Notes under the pieces: model-generated
Databases searched by the model: none
Told to the model about the DNA's origin: nothing
What the model saw: only the letters and a program-made list of their open reading frames with translations
Made by a program: the position numbers and the translations under genes
In this document: one piece after another, positions 54,500-62,717 of the stretch
Layout: the number at the start of each line of letters is the position of its first letter
Numbering within the stretch: position 1 is the first letter of the stretch
Assembly (NCBI GenBank): GCA_910575795.1
Contig: CAJTGE010000030.1
Location: forward strand, 1 to 64,000
Direction of reading: 5' to 3'
DNA length: 64,000 bases
Source: Clostridiaceae bacterium
Lineage (GTDB): Bacteria > Bacillota > Clostridia > Lachnospirales > Lachnospiraceae

Positions 54500-54531
54500 T
54501 TATAAGAGACAGATCAACTGTCTCTTATAAC
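54499..54531. terminator. Hairpin between convergent genes
   Basis: A perfect 14-bp stem GTTATAAGAGACAG/CTGTCTCTTATAAC with loop ATCAA, at the point where the two transcription units meet. It overlaps the stop codon of the SHMT-like gene. T-runs are short, so it may be a weak bidirectional terminator. Confidence 0.6.
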
Positions 54532-54542
54532 AAGATTGTTTC

Positions 54543-57266
54543 CTATTGTGTTACAATAGGATAATAAGTTACGATAATGCGGATTTGCTCTCTACTAGGA
54601 TTAAATTTATACTTTTCTAAATAATTTATTATATACTGTTCTCTTTTATAGTTTAGAAAAAATACAGTCTCACGAAGAGATAATATTTTTTCTTCAAATT
54701 CTGTACAAGTTATATTTTGTATTAAAAAATCCAAAAGAGTTTCATATAAATCTAATCGCAATTCTGCATAACTATTCCCATTCTTTGTATTACAAAGTTC
54801 CTGATATTTTCTTGTAATACTTATCTTATTTTTTGCTTGAATAATTAAATCATCATAATTTGGATCATTATAAATAATAGCAGGAGAACTCATTTTTACT
54901 AAAAGAAGCTTTAATTTAAATAATTCAGCATAAGATTGATATTCTATATCGGCTTCTCTAGTTGCAAAACCCATATAATCCTCATAAAACTGTTCGCATT
55001 CAGAGAAATTGCCATCATTAACAAGACATATTTTTACATTATACATATGATAACGTACAAATATTGCTGTTTTGTCGCCAATCCTTTTAAACTTTTCTAT
55101 GGAATTCTTATATTGCACAATTGCTTCTTTTGCAATTCTCTCTGCATCAAACATATCTTCATATTCCAAAGATATATTATTTGCTAAAAAGATATCATAA
55201 TCATTTTTGCTGATTCCTTTAGCCAAAAATGCTAAAGAAAAGAGCACATCCTGCGCAAGAAACTGGCCTAAGGCAAATTTTATATAGTAAGCATCAAACT
55301 CATTCAATTCTAGTGTGAGTTTTTGCTTTAATCGGCTGTTATCGATAATAAACTTTAACTTAGGCGGGTTTAATATTCCACATAGATAATATATTCTAAA
55401 ACAATCAAAATAAAGCCTCCTTAATAAATGAATACCATCATAAGGGTGATTATGCAATATTTGTTCATATTGATTCTGGCCTTCTATAACAATATTCCGA
55501 AACCTTTCAAAGTCAAATATGCCCTCATGCATCTTAACATGTGCTTCCCAATATTTTGCTAAAAACCTATAATAACAATCCGCATTTTCCTTTGCTTCTT
55601 TTACAATGTGCGGATATTTTGGTAAATAGTCATGGTCAATCTGTACCAATTTATAAAACGCATCAGGGCTTTCACTTTTTTTCAGATATTTTATATAATA
55701 TTCTTTTGCCTCTCTTAATTCCCCTATCCGATCACATAAAATTCCTAGTTCTCGATAGTGTACCGGACGTTTCATCTCATCTTGAGATAAAAGAAAATCT
55801 AATTCATGATATAAATTGATATAGTTAGCATTAATAACTATTTGATCAAACAATTCATTGTAAACAGATATTTCATTTTGTAATATTGAATATAAGTATG
55901 TTAAGACCATATTATGATTGGCCGAATAATATTCTAATAATCGTTTAAAGTATTCAAGATATTGCGATTTATAGAATGGTTTTACATAATTTTTTTTAAA
56001 ATAAAATTTTGCTAAAGCTTCATGAAAATAATAATAATCATGTGACGAATGTGGATAATTAACTAAAAATCCTATATCCAAAAGTTTCTGTATGAATAGT
56101 TTCCAGCAATGACCAGAATTATCTTCACACATTTGCAACACTTGGATATTAAAACTTCCTGTAAAAAGACTTGCTGCAACTATAGCCATCAGTTTCTTAT
56201 GTTCTTCATTTGTTACATCATCTCCTCGAATAAATGCTTGTATTTCATCAAGCAAATTCCATTTATCTACATTTTTTCTTGCATACAAAGACAAAAGATG
56301 TACAATTACTGCATTCTCAATATTATCAAAAAGATTAAATTGAGAACAAAAAGAATTAAAGGCATTTTCTTTATAAACCGAGAAATCCAAGGGAGATATT
56401 TGTTGCAAATTGTAAATAGTACCTATAGATTGCATTGTTGTCTTTAAAAACATTATTCGCTCTGAACCACATAGAAAGTCTTCTGGTCTTCTTAACAAAA
56501 TGACAATAGCGTAGGCATGTATGTCAAGAACAATTTGTTTGATTATGTTCACACATTCTGTACTAGAAGCTTTATGTAAGTTATCCAAAACTAAAAAATG
56601 GTTTTCTAGTCTCCCAATTGTATAATCATCTATGAGTTTCGAAAATTTAAAATCGTCGCGCCCTAAATCAATGTAAATTATTTTACCATCAAGTTGTTCA
56701 AATAGATCGCCATATTCTTTTTTGGAAATTAGATCAATGAACAGATTTAATACTGTGGTTGTTTTTCCGCTATAAGGGCTTCCCTGTATCCAAAAAACTC
56801 TTTTATTACTTTCCATAGCAGGATGTAAATTTAATTCATCCAAAATTCCATTGATAATAAGCTGCTGCTGGCTAAGTGGAACACGTTTTTGATAGTAAAA
56901 TACATGAATAATCAATGTGGCAATTTTTTGGGGAAACCACCATGCATTTTCCGATTTTGAAAGTTTTAAACAATATTTATACAAAGTTCTTTTACACGCT
57001 TTGATTTTACGATTCCAGTCTTTATATATTCGGGTTATCCATGCATATATTATAGGGATAGTCCCTGATATTACAGCGGTAATAAGTTGTTGATAAAAAA
57101 CTGAAATAGCAATGTTGTTGGATTTACAAAAGTAACTAACCATTGCATATATTCGTGGTGAAACAATTATAGATACAATCAGTATAACGAGACCAATAAT
57201 GGCTTTAGAATGATTAATGATGTAATTTATCATTGACTTAAAATAAGTAACTTTGCTTTTTTTCAT
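54543..57266 (-). CDS. Membrane-anchored STAND-type NTPase with helical-repeat C-terminus
   Basis: 907 residues. Two N-terminal membrane helices (about 22-43, IIGLVILIVSIIVSPRIY; about 60-78, LITAVISGTIPIIYAWI) are followed by a P-loop NTPase with Walker A WIQGSPYSGKTTT (162-170) and Walker B HFLVLDNLHKA (about 224-230). A winged-helix-like region follows, then ~550 residues of TPR-like helical repeats (for example YRELGILCDRIGELREAKEY). This is the layout of STAND/NACHT-type signalling ATPases used as sensors in bacterial defence. The repeats would be the sensor. No effector other than the membrane segment is visible. Start 57266 follows AAAGGG; a longer start at 57311 inside the inverted repeat is possible. 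Confidence 0.75.
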   Translation of the reverse strand: MKKSKVTYFKSMINYIINHSKAIIGLVILIVSIIVSPRIYAMVSYFCKSNNIAISVFYQQLITAVISGTIPIIYAWITRIYKDWNRKIKACKRTLYKYCLKLSKSENAWWFPQKIATLIIHVFYYQKRVPLSQQQLIINGILDELNLHPAMESNKRVFWIQGSPYSGKTTTVLNLFIDLISKKEYGDLFEQLDGKIIYIDLGRDDFKFSKLIDDYTIGRLENHFLVLDNLHKASSTECVNIIKQIVLDIHAYAIVILLRRPEDFLCGSERIMFLKTTMQSIGTIYNLQQISPLDFSVYKENAFNSFCSQFNLFDNIENAVIVHLLSLYARKNVDKWNLLDEIQAFIRGDDVTNEEHKKLMAIVAASLFTGSFNIQVLQMCEDNSGHCWKLFIQKLLDIGFLVNYPHSSHDYYYFHEALAKFYFKKNYVKPFYKSQYLEYFKRLLEYYSANHNMVLTYLYSILQNEISVYNELFDQIVINANYINLYHELDFLLSQDEMKRPVHYRELGILCDRIGELREAKEYYIKYLKKSESPDAFYKLVQIDHDYLPKYPHIVKEAKENADCYYRFLAKYWEAHVKMHEGIFDFERFRNIVIEGQNQYEQILHNHPYDGIHLLRRLYFDCFRIYYLCGILNPPKLKFIIDNSRLKQKLTLELNEFDAYYIKFALGQFLAQDVLFSLAFLAKGISKNDYDIFLANNISLEYEDMFDAERIAKEAIVQYKNSIEKFKRIGDKTAIFVRYHMYNVKICLVNDGNFSECEQFYEDYMGFATREADIEYQSYAELFKLKLLLVKMSSPAIIYNDPNYDDLIIQAKNKISITRKYQELCNTKNGNSYAELRLDLYETLLDFLIQNITCTEFEEKILSLRETVFFLNYKREQYIINYLEKYKFNPSREQIRIIVTYYPIVTQ

Positions 57267-57289
57267 GAATACACCCTTTACACCATAAA

Positions 57290-57381
57290 TAAGTTGATAA
57301 TTAAGTGTCATTTCCGAAACAGTAATAATATTAAAGCATTATCATTCATTCCAAAATAACGGATAACTTCTAATTATCCAT
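57290..57381 (-). repeat. Right terminal inverted repeat
   Basis: Exact reverse complement of 51430-51521. The same inward promoter-like sequence and CGGAAATG leader face the STAND gene. From the ATG at 57311 the frame runs unbroken into the STAND protein, adding 15 residues. Confidence 0.9.
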
Positions 57382-57400
57382 TGGTTCCAGATAAACAGAA

Positions 57401-57733
57401 ATGGTACCCCCTTTCCGTTTTGGCGTTTCAGCTATATGCTACCAAATTACCCGATATTTTTTAGATGAAACCATGCCCTTTTGGAGGCAGTTTTATATGG
57501 CTCTGAGGTATTCAGCTTTTTTACAAAAACGCTATCTGCAGGAGATCCTTAAAAAGTTTCTGATTGCGGCTTATGACAAGGCAGACAAGACGACCTTTTT
57601 CAGTGACAAAAATATCATGCGGAAAAAGCGGATTTTTGCGGATATAAGGGCCAAGCTCCAGACAAAAGGGTACGGAGTTGGCCAGGCGTGGGCCAAAACG
57701 TATCTCCGGGCGAGAGAAGCGCTGGATATTTGA
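57401..57733 (+). pseudogene. Unrecognised fragment, 110 aa, beside the cassette
   Basis: A basic, aromatic, helical product (FLDETMPFWRQFYMALRYSA, KTTFFSDKNIMRKKRIFADI, YGVGQAWAKTYLRAREALDI) that reads like the C-terminal part of a larger protein. ATG 57401 has no good ribosome site. It starts 20 bp outside the right repeat, so it may be the 3' part of a gene interrupted by the cassette. I do not recognise the family. Confidence 0.4.
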
Positions 57734-57739
57734 GGCAAC

Positions 57740-58012
57740 AATCAAATATCAAAGACACTCGTCCAGTCATACGATAAAAACACGCTGTTCATCCTGAAAA
57801 GCCTGCCCGGTGTGAGCTTTGTGGAAGAGAACCTTTCCCACAGTGTCGGGAGAGATCACTGGCACCATGATTATGAAATTTTGGAAAATAAAATCCAGAG
57901 GACCTATTTTGATTTTGATGAAATTATTTTTAATATATATGATTTATATGATATAGATGAGAGAAATTATATTTTACAAGGCATAAAAGATAAAGTAAAT
58001 AATGGCTATTAA
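57740..58012 (+). pseudogene. Chimeric remnant ending like a methylase/restriction C-terminus
   Basis: The frame reads NTLFILKSLPGVSFVEENLS in GC-balanced sequence, then abruptly AT-rich DYEILENKIQRTYFDFDEII and FNIYDLYDIDERNYILQGIK to 58012. The ending resembles C-termini of Eco57I-type methylases. A join of two unrelated fragments is likely. Confidence 0.35.
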
Positions 58013-58116
58013 ATAATATTAACGAAGAACTTTTTTGATAATTATTGTACTTAGCAAAAATGGCAACATTTTGGTTCTAGTGTAGCAACACATTTATATT
58101 TATGCAAACCAGTTCC

Positions 58117-58728
58117 TTATTCCGGAACTGGTGCCTCGAACTTTGGATACAGGGATGCCAGTTTCTCTCTGGCATTGTCCGTCGTAAAGTGCCAGCAGAT
58201 GTTTGCGCCAGCGTGGTTTCGATCCGCTTCCCATGTAGCCAGCTCCTGACGGAGCAGTACGATATCCGCAATCCTCCGGGACAGACACTGACGTGTCATT
58301 ACATTAAGCTCTATTTCGGCAATATCCAACCAACTCCCATGTTTGGGAGTGTAATGGATTTCCAACTTTTTGGCAATCCTGCGGGCCTCCGAAGCTGGAA
58401 ATGCTTTGTACAAGGATGAAAGTGCATGGGTGTTCAGATTGTCCATGACAAGTATGACCTTATCCCGGTCAGGATAGCTGACATCCACTAAATACCTGAT
58501 TTCCTCAGTCCAGTCAACCGCAGTACGGTGTTCCCGGACACTTACATGCCGTACACCGCCCAAAGGCTCCACAAATACAAATATGCTGCATGTGCCGTTT
58601 CGGACATATTCGGAATCAGTTTTCTGTGTGTCGCCCGGGCGCATGGGAAGTGGCTCTCTGGTTTCCCCGATAAGCTGGTAAGGTTTTTCATCCATGCACA
58701 CTACCGGGACAGCAGGATCATATGGCAT
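58117..58728 (-). pseudogene. IS630 transposase, catalytic part
   Basis: It holds the DDE core: Asp in VPVVCMDEKPYQLIGETREP, Asp in DKVILVMDNLNTHALSSLYK and Glu in PKHGSWLDIAEIELNVMTRQ. It reads from EMPYDPAVPV and should continue from the N-terminal part through DVLDIYE. The MITE at 58743-58846 interrupts exactly there, so the catalytic part has lost its N-terminus. Confidence 0.85.
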
Positions 58729-58742
58729 CTCATAGATGTCTA

Positions 58743-58846
58743 GTATAGGTCGATTTTAAAAGCTTTACATTATTATTCCAAATAATCCAGAATATTGTGA
58801 CATTCTACAAATTATATAATGTATAGTTATTTGAATCGGATTATAC
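58743..58846. mobile_element. 104-bp MITE inserted in the IS630 transposase gene
   Basis: It is flanked by TA on both sides (58741-58742, 58847-58848), with ends GTATAGGTCGATT and, complemented, GTATAATCCGATT. Removing it with one TA restores the minus-strand reading EDVLDIYEMPYD across the junction. AT-rich, no coding capacity. The TA duplication suggests mobilisation by an IS630/Tc1-type enzyme. Confidence 0.85.
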
Positions 58847-58866
58847 TAGGACATCCTCCATGCAGG

Positions 58867-59376
58867 CTACGAATTCGGCATTTTCCTTTGGCGGGATGCA
58901 CCAGTAGTCGTTCCTGTGAGGCTGGAGCTCGTTTTTTTAAGCACTCTGCGGATTGTTTCCCTGCTTATGGGAGTCTCCAGCTCCACCCGGGATTTTTCTT
59001 CCGGCAGTTTCAGCGTCCATCTGGAATGGCCGTCCGGGGCGAGGCCGCAGGCAATCTGTATCAGCTTTGCCTCTGCGCGCCCATCAGCCTTGCGCAGGGA
59101 TGCTGCTGAGTTTGGACTGATGTTATAACGGATGATACTGTCGATCCCTTTGCTGACGTAATCTCTGATAATGTTTGAGACAGTCGCAGGACAGACCGCA
59201 TAGGTATGCGCAATCTGGGCATGGGTCAGTCCGCAACCTTTCGTTTCATCAAGATCCCGCAGGATCTGACAACGTTTCAGAACCGTCTTGCAGGTAGACT
59301 TATTATTTATCGCTTTATTAAGTTTGGAGCGTTCATCATCGGTCAAGTTGATCGAATATACTTTAGGTCTTGCCAT
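58867..59376 (-). CDS. IS630 transposase N-terminal part (OrfA)
   Basis: About 170 residues. The DNA-binding part is clear: DDERSKLNKAINNKSTCKTV, THAQIAHTYAVCPATVSNII (helix-turn-helix) and PISRETIRRVLKK. After RRVLKK the frame runs into an unrelated tail. A -1 shift on the A7 run (CTTAAAAAAACGAG near 58932-58945) gives the conserved NELQPHRNDYWCIPPKENAE. This looks like the programmed -1 frameshift known in some IS630 elements, or a simple mutation. Confidence 0.75.
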   Translation of the reverse strand: MARPKVYSINLTDDERSKLNKAINNKSTCKTVLKRCQILRDLDETKGCGLTHAQIAHTYAVCPATVSNIIRDYVSKGIDSIIRYNISPNSAASLRKADGRAEAKLIQIACGLAPDGHSRWTLKLPEEKSRVELETPISRETIRRVLKKTSSSLTGTTTGASRQRKMPNS

Positions 59377-59479
59377 AGGAGTCACCACCGTTTTCTTCTA
59401 TCATAACATGTGGTGGCATATATTGGAAGAATTATTTGCCTATAAGTAAACGTGTTGCTACACTAGAGCTACCCTCAAA

Positions 59480-61081
59480 TTACATGCCGGGGCATTTGTT
59501 GTGATAACAAATCAGAGACAGCATCTGCTTTCGTCGAAAATAGTACTCCAAAGTCAGTAAACGTCTAGACAATTTCATAGAATAGGAAAACGCGTCTTCC
59601 CATTCTTTCCTCATAATTACAGAACACCAGCATACCTTTTTATAAAGCCAGATACCTTTCGCCTTTTCCATTTTCATGAGAAAAGTCCATCCAGACAGTA
59701 CAAGTAAATAAGCAAGAATACAGAGCGGCAGAACCATATAATAAGGCAGGTTCTGACACTGTGCGGTGCCCAAAAGGACGTATCCCAACAATTCTACAAA
59801 AAATATGGGAATTCCATAAGAAAACTGTAGCGCCCTTAAGGAACTCAGATTACAGCCGGTTTTGTCGCTGCACAGTAAGGTGGTATCAGAGGAAAAGGAG
59901 AAAACGGCAAACAAACTCCCTGCAATGGCCGCCGATACGGTTAAAATCTTCATGTTTCCCGGAAGTTGTGCAGATACATTCGCAGCCATGGAAATGAAGA
60001 GGCTGAAGCTTCCATAGGCGGAGCCTGTAAAAAAGGAGAATGCTGCAGCCATCCCAAATACAACGGCAGGTATCCCTGCATCAGTCACATGAATTATTTC
60101 AAAAATTTGAAATACGGTCTGGTCAAAATCTAAATATTGGTTTAAAATAGTTATAAAACTCCAGATAGATAAAAGGGTGAAAACCAGAGGGGTCGTTTCC
60201 GATGCTGTCAGATAGAAACAGTCTTTCAATTTCTGTTTATCTATCAATCCGTTTTGTATAAACAAAAATGCTGTGATTCCGCATGTGATAATACCAGAAA
60301 GTGTCAATGGTGAAAATTCTATGTCAACTCTGGTAAACATTACAAAAAATGTAATAAGTGTGGAAAATACAGCCAGAAGACAGAAACACCCTCTTCTGTT
60401 TCCATCTGCTGTGTCTTCATGGGATATAGGCCTTTTGATATATCCAGATCTGCTGTTAGCAGAAACCGACACATTCAAACACAGCCAGCCGATGGTGATG
60501 CCGAACATTATCACTGTTAAATTGGCCGGAATTGTCAAATAACTGAATTCTGCGGCTAGATGACTGGATATCAGCGCATTTTTGATCACCGGATTCCAGG
60601 AAGACAGCGGAGAAATACAACAGACTGATATTGCTGTTAAATTAATCAGGAAAGCTACCAGTTCTCTGCTGAATCCTACAGCCGTGGCTGATGGTGTTAT
60701 GATGGTGCCGGCCGCCATGCAGGCCATGTAATCATCCTGGCTTAAAAGAGTGCCAAGAACTGGGACGGAACAGATAATCTGTTTCGGTTTTTTCAAAATG
60801 CGTCTTACGGTGTAAGACAGGCTACAGATTGCCGTTGATTCTGTAATTATGTACATCAGAAGACTGAGTACATAAATACTTATCAGCGTGGTAACATTCT
60901 GTGTTGCAACCGTGCATACAAAATCTGACACACAAAATGGTGTGGGGTACATTTTTGTGAAAATGCAGGAAATGCCAATTCCACATGCTGCTCCGGCAGT
61001 CATCGCACACCAGGTTTTGTGATTTGTGAGAATCAGAAAAATCACGATCATCAGGGGCAATAATGTAAGCATACTTGTCAT
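59480..61081 (-). CDS. NhaC-type Na+/H+ antiporter-like membrane protein
   Basis: 533 residues with about 11-12 membrane helices. The NhaC-like signature region is visible: FFTGSAYGSFSLFISMAANV and SLFAVFSFSSDTTLLCSDKT, matching the TGTSWGT...DHCSPISDTT positions of NhaC. Family members exchange Na+ (or malate/lactate) for H+. The last ~65 residues (after FLMKMEKAKG) are charged and unlike the family; they may derive from junction sequence brought by the neighbouring IS. The start 61081 has GGAGGTACCACT upstream. It is divergent from the gene at 61307. Confidence 0.75.
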   Translation of the reverse strand: MTSMLTLLPLMIVIFLILTNHKTWCAMTAGAACGIGISCIFTKMYPTPFCVSDFVCTVATQNVTTLISIYVLSLLMYIITESTAICSLSYTVRRILKKPKQIICSVPVLGTLLSQDDYMACMAAGTIITPSATAVGFSRELVAFLINLTAISVCCISPLSSWNPVIKNALISSHLAAEFSYLTIPANLTVIMFGITIGWLCLNVSVSANSRSGYIKRPISHEDTADGNRRGCFCLLAVFSTLITFFVMFTRVDIEFSPLTLSGIITCGITAFLFIQNGLIDKQKLKDCFYLTASETTPLVFTLLSIWSFITILNQYLDFDQTVFQIFEIIHVTDAGIPAVVFGMAAAFSFFTGSAYGSFSLFISMAANVSAQLPGNMKILTVSAAIAGSLFAVFSFSSDTTLLCSDKTGCNLSSLRALQFSYGIPIFFVELLGYVLLGTAQCQNLPYYMVLPLCILAYLLVLSGWTFLMKMEKAKGIWLYKKVCWCSVIMRKEWEDAFSYSMKLSRRLLTLEYYFRRKQMLSLICYHNKCPGM

Positions 61082-61306
61082 AGTGGTACCTCCTTTTAAT
61101 AGATTAAATTATTTGTTAAATACAGGATATCAAATTAGAAACTTCCAAAGGTAATACTGAAATGGCCATTCTAAGACAATGTTTCAGCATAAAAACAGCA
61201 TTAAATTTGTTATTATTTAGTGTAAAAAAGCATTAAAAATCCATAGAAAAAGAACCAAAAAGGGCGCAAAAAAGGCGCAATAATGGCTACACTCAGGAGA
61301 AAAAAC

Positions 61307-62716
61307 ATGCCGACTTATGTAGAGGAAGAAAGAGCAAAATTTTTACAGGCAAATTTTGTACGGAATATGATGAAAGAATTTGGTCTGAAACAGCGAGATA
61401 TGACAGCCTACATAACCATGCAAATGGAGGACGACAAGAAGAGAATGATTCAAGCGTATAAGGCTTCTTTGAGAGAAGCACTTGCTGGGAAGCGAAACGA
61501 CCAAGACAGCAAGGTCAAAGACAAACAGTTATGTGAAATCTTTTATAAAATCCGGAATTCCAAAAATTATCCTGAACTGAATCAGGCGCTCCGCCAGTTA
61601 AAGGAAAACTTGACAGAAACGAATCTCAAGGATCTGGCAAATGAAGATTTGCAAGAATTTCTTGGCATTCTGATAGAAAGGGAAAAAAACACATCTATGG
61701 ATACCGGATTCGGTGAAACAAAACTAAAAGCCTATCTAGCTGTTAAGGAAAGGAATCATCAGTATATGAGCTTCAATACTGTTGAAAATCTGGTCAGATA
61801 TTATATTGCCCCTAATCTGATTGCGAAACCGAATTTCACCGCAACGTATGAAAAAGTAATCAGGCGCAAATGGTGTTTCTATAATCTGAAAAACGAACCC
61901 ATCATCTATCCAGACCAGAAATATTTACAGCGGCTGAATGAAAAGACAAAGGCATATCAGTCCAGTTCCAAAACCTCAGAAGAGCTAATCAAATATATCA
62001 TCAGTATCATGAACATTCTCTATGAGATTAGCCTAGATGTGGGAAATAAAACTGCTTATGAACATGAAACTACAGTTCCTGCCGGTCAGGACTGGAATCA
62101 GATTTTAAAAAGCCGGACAGAAATATATAATGAAGGAGCCATGAGAGTATCTCAGACAGAGTTAAATGAACATTTTATGAATATGGCAGCCAGATTATCT
62201 GCGGACCATGAATTTATACGAAACTTTTATAAAATAGATAATCATGCAAAAGGGTATGTAATGGCTCTTATGCAATACCGGATCAGCGCCTTTTTATACA
62301 GTTTTGAAAACAATGAATATGCAAAATCTGAATCCATAAAATGGTTCAGAGAGAACATCAAAGAGCTCCACATCTCCATTGATCCCAGCGCGACACTTGA
62401 TTCCCCTGTTTACATCGGAGAGGGCTCCCATATCGGCGTTGGATGTAAAATCGGATCCCACTGCTATGTTGGAGAAGAAGTTCGTATTATAGGTGCTCCC
62501 TCCGGAAATGTGGTAATTCATGACCATGTAATCATCGAAAGCAAATGTATTATTATCGGTCCTTGTGAAATTCAGAACTATTGTATTATTACATCAGGTA
62601 CAATACTTTATAAAAATGTCGATCATCATACAAAGATAACAGAGAACACTGCTGAAAATATTAAAGAGCAGGATTATTATAACTGGTTAGAACATTATTA
62701 TTATGGAGGAAATTAG
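61307..62716 (+). CDS. Protein with C-terminal hexapeptide-repeat (left-handed beta-helix) domain
   Basis: 469 residues. Residues 1 to about 360 are helical and unrecognised (FVRNMMKEFGLKQRDMTAYI, RLSADHEFIRNFYKIDNHAK). The C-terminal ~100 residues are hexapeptide repeats: IDPSATLDSPVYIGEGSHIG, VGCKIGSHCYVGEEVRIIGA, VVIHDHVIIESKCIIIG. Such helices form the acyltransferase fold of serine acetyltransferases. ATG 61307 is chosen for CAGGAG 7 nt upstream; ATG 61283 is possible. It ends 1 nt before the next gene, so the pair is coupled. Confidence 0.65.
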   Translation: MPTYVEEERAKFLQANFVRNMMKEFGLKQRDMTAYITMQMEDDKKRMIQAYKASLREALAGKRNDQDSKVKDKQLCEIFYKIRNSKNYPELNQALRQLKENLTETNLKDLANEDLQEFLGILIEREKNTSMDTGFGETKLKAYLAVKERNHQYMSFNTVENLVRYYIAPNLIAKPNFTATYEKVIRRKWCFYNLKNEPIIYPDQKYLQRLNEKTKAYQSSSKTSEELIKYIISIMNILYEISLDVGNKTAYEHETTVPAGQDWNQILKSRTEIYNEGAMRVSQTELNEHFMNMAARLSADHEFIRNFYKIDNHAKGYVMALMQYRISAFLYSFENNEYAKSESIKWFRENIKELHISIDPSATLDSPVYIGEGSHIGVGCKIGSHCYVGEEVRIIGAPSGNVVIHDHVIIESKCIIIGPCEIQNYCIITSGTILYKNVDHHTKITENTAENIKEQDYYNWLEHYYYGGN

Positions 62717-62717
62717 C

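Larger units (their letters stand above)
51430..57381. mobile_element. AT-rich cassette bounded by perfect ~91-bp inverted repeats
   Basis: 51430-51521 and 57290-57381 are exact reverse complements over about 91 bp. The enclosed 5.8 kb is clearly richer in A+T than the flanks and carries three genes, two rightward and one leftward, converging on one terminator. There is no transposase inside. I see no clear target duplication. The adjacent tyrosine recombinase (50329-51279) could act on it. Confidence 0.9.
58080..59463 (-). mobile_element. IS630-family insertion sequence with internal MITE
   Basis: The ends are GTGTAGCAACAC(A/G)TTTA in inverted orientation, each flanked by TA (58078-58079 and 59464-59465), the target duplication typical of IS630/Tc1. 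Inside are OrfA (58867-59376) and OrfB (58117-58728) on the minus strand. A 104-bp MITE-like insertion splits the coding region. Confidence 0.85.

Noticed and set aside
54499..54531. Resemblance of the TATAAGAGACAG hairpin to the Tn5/Nextera mosaic end, suggesting a sequencing artefact
   Set aside because: The match is 12 bp, but the dyad extends to 14 bp each side with bases not in the mosaic end, and it sits exactly between two convergent genes where a terminator belongs. Read inspection could settle it.
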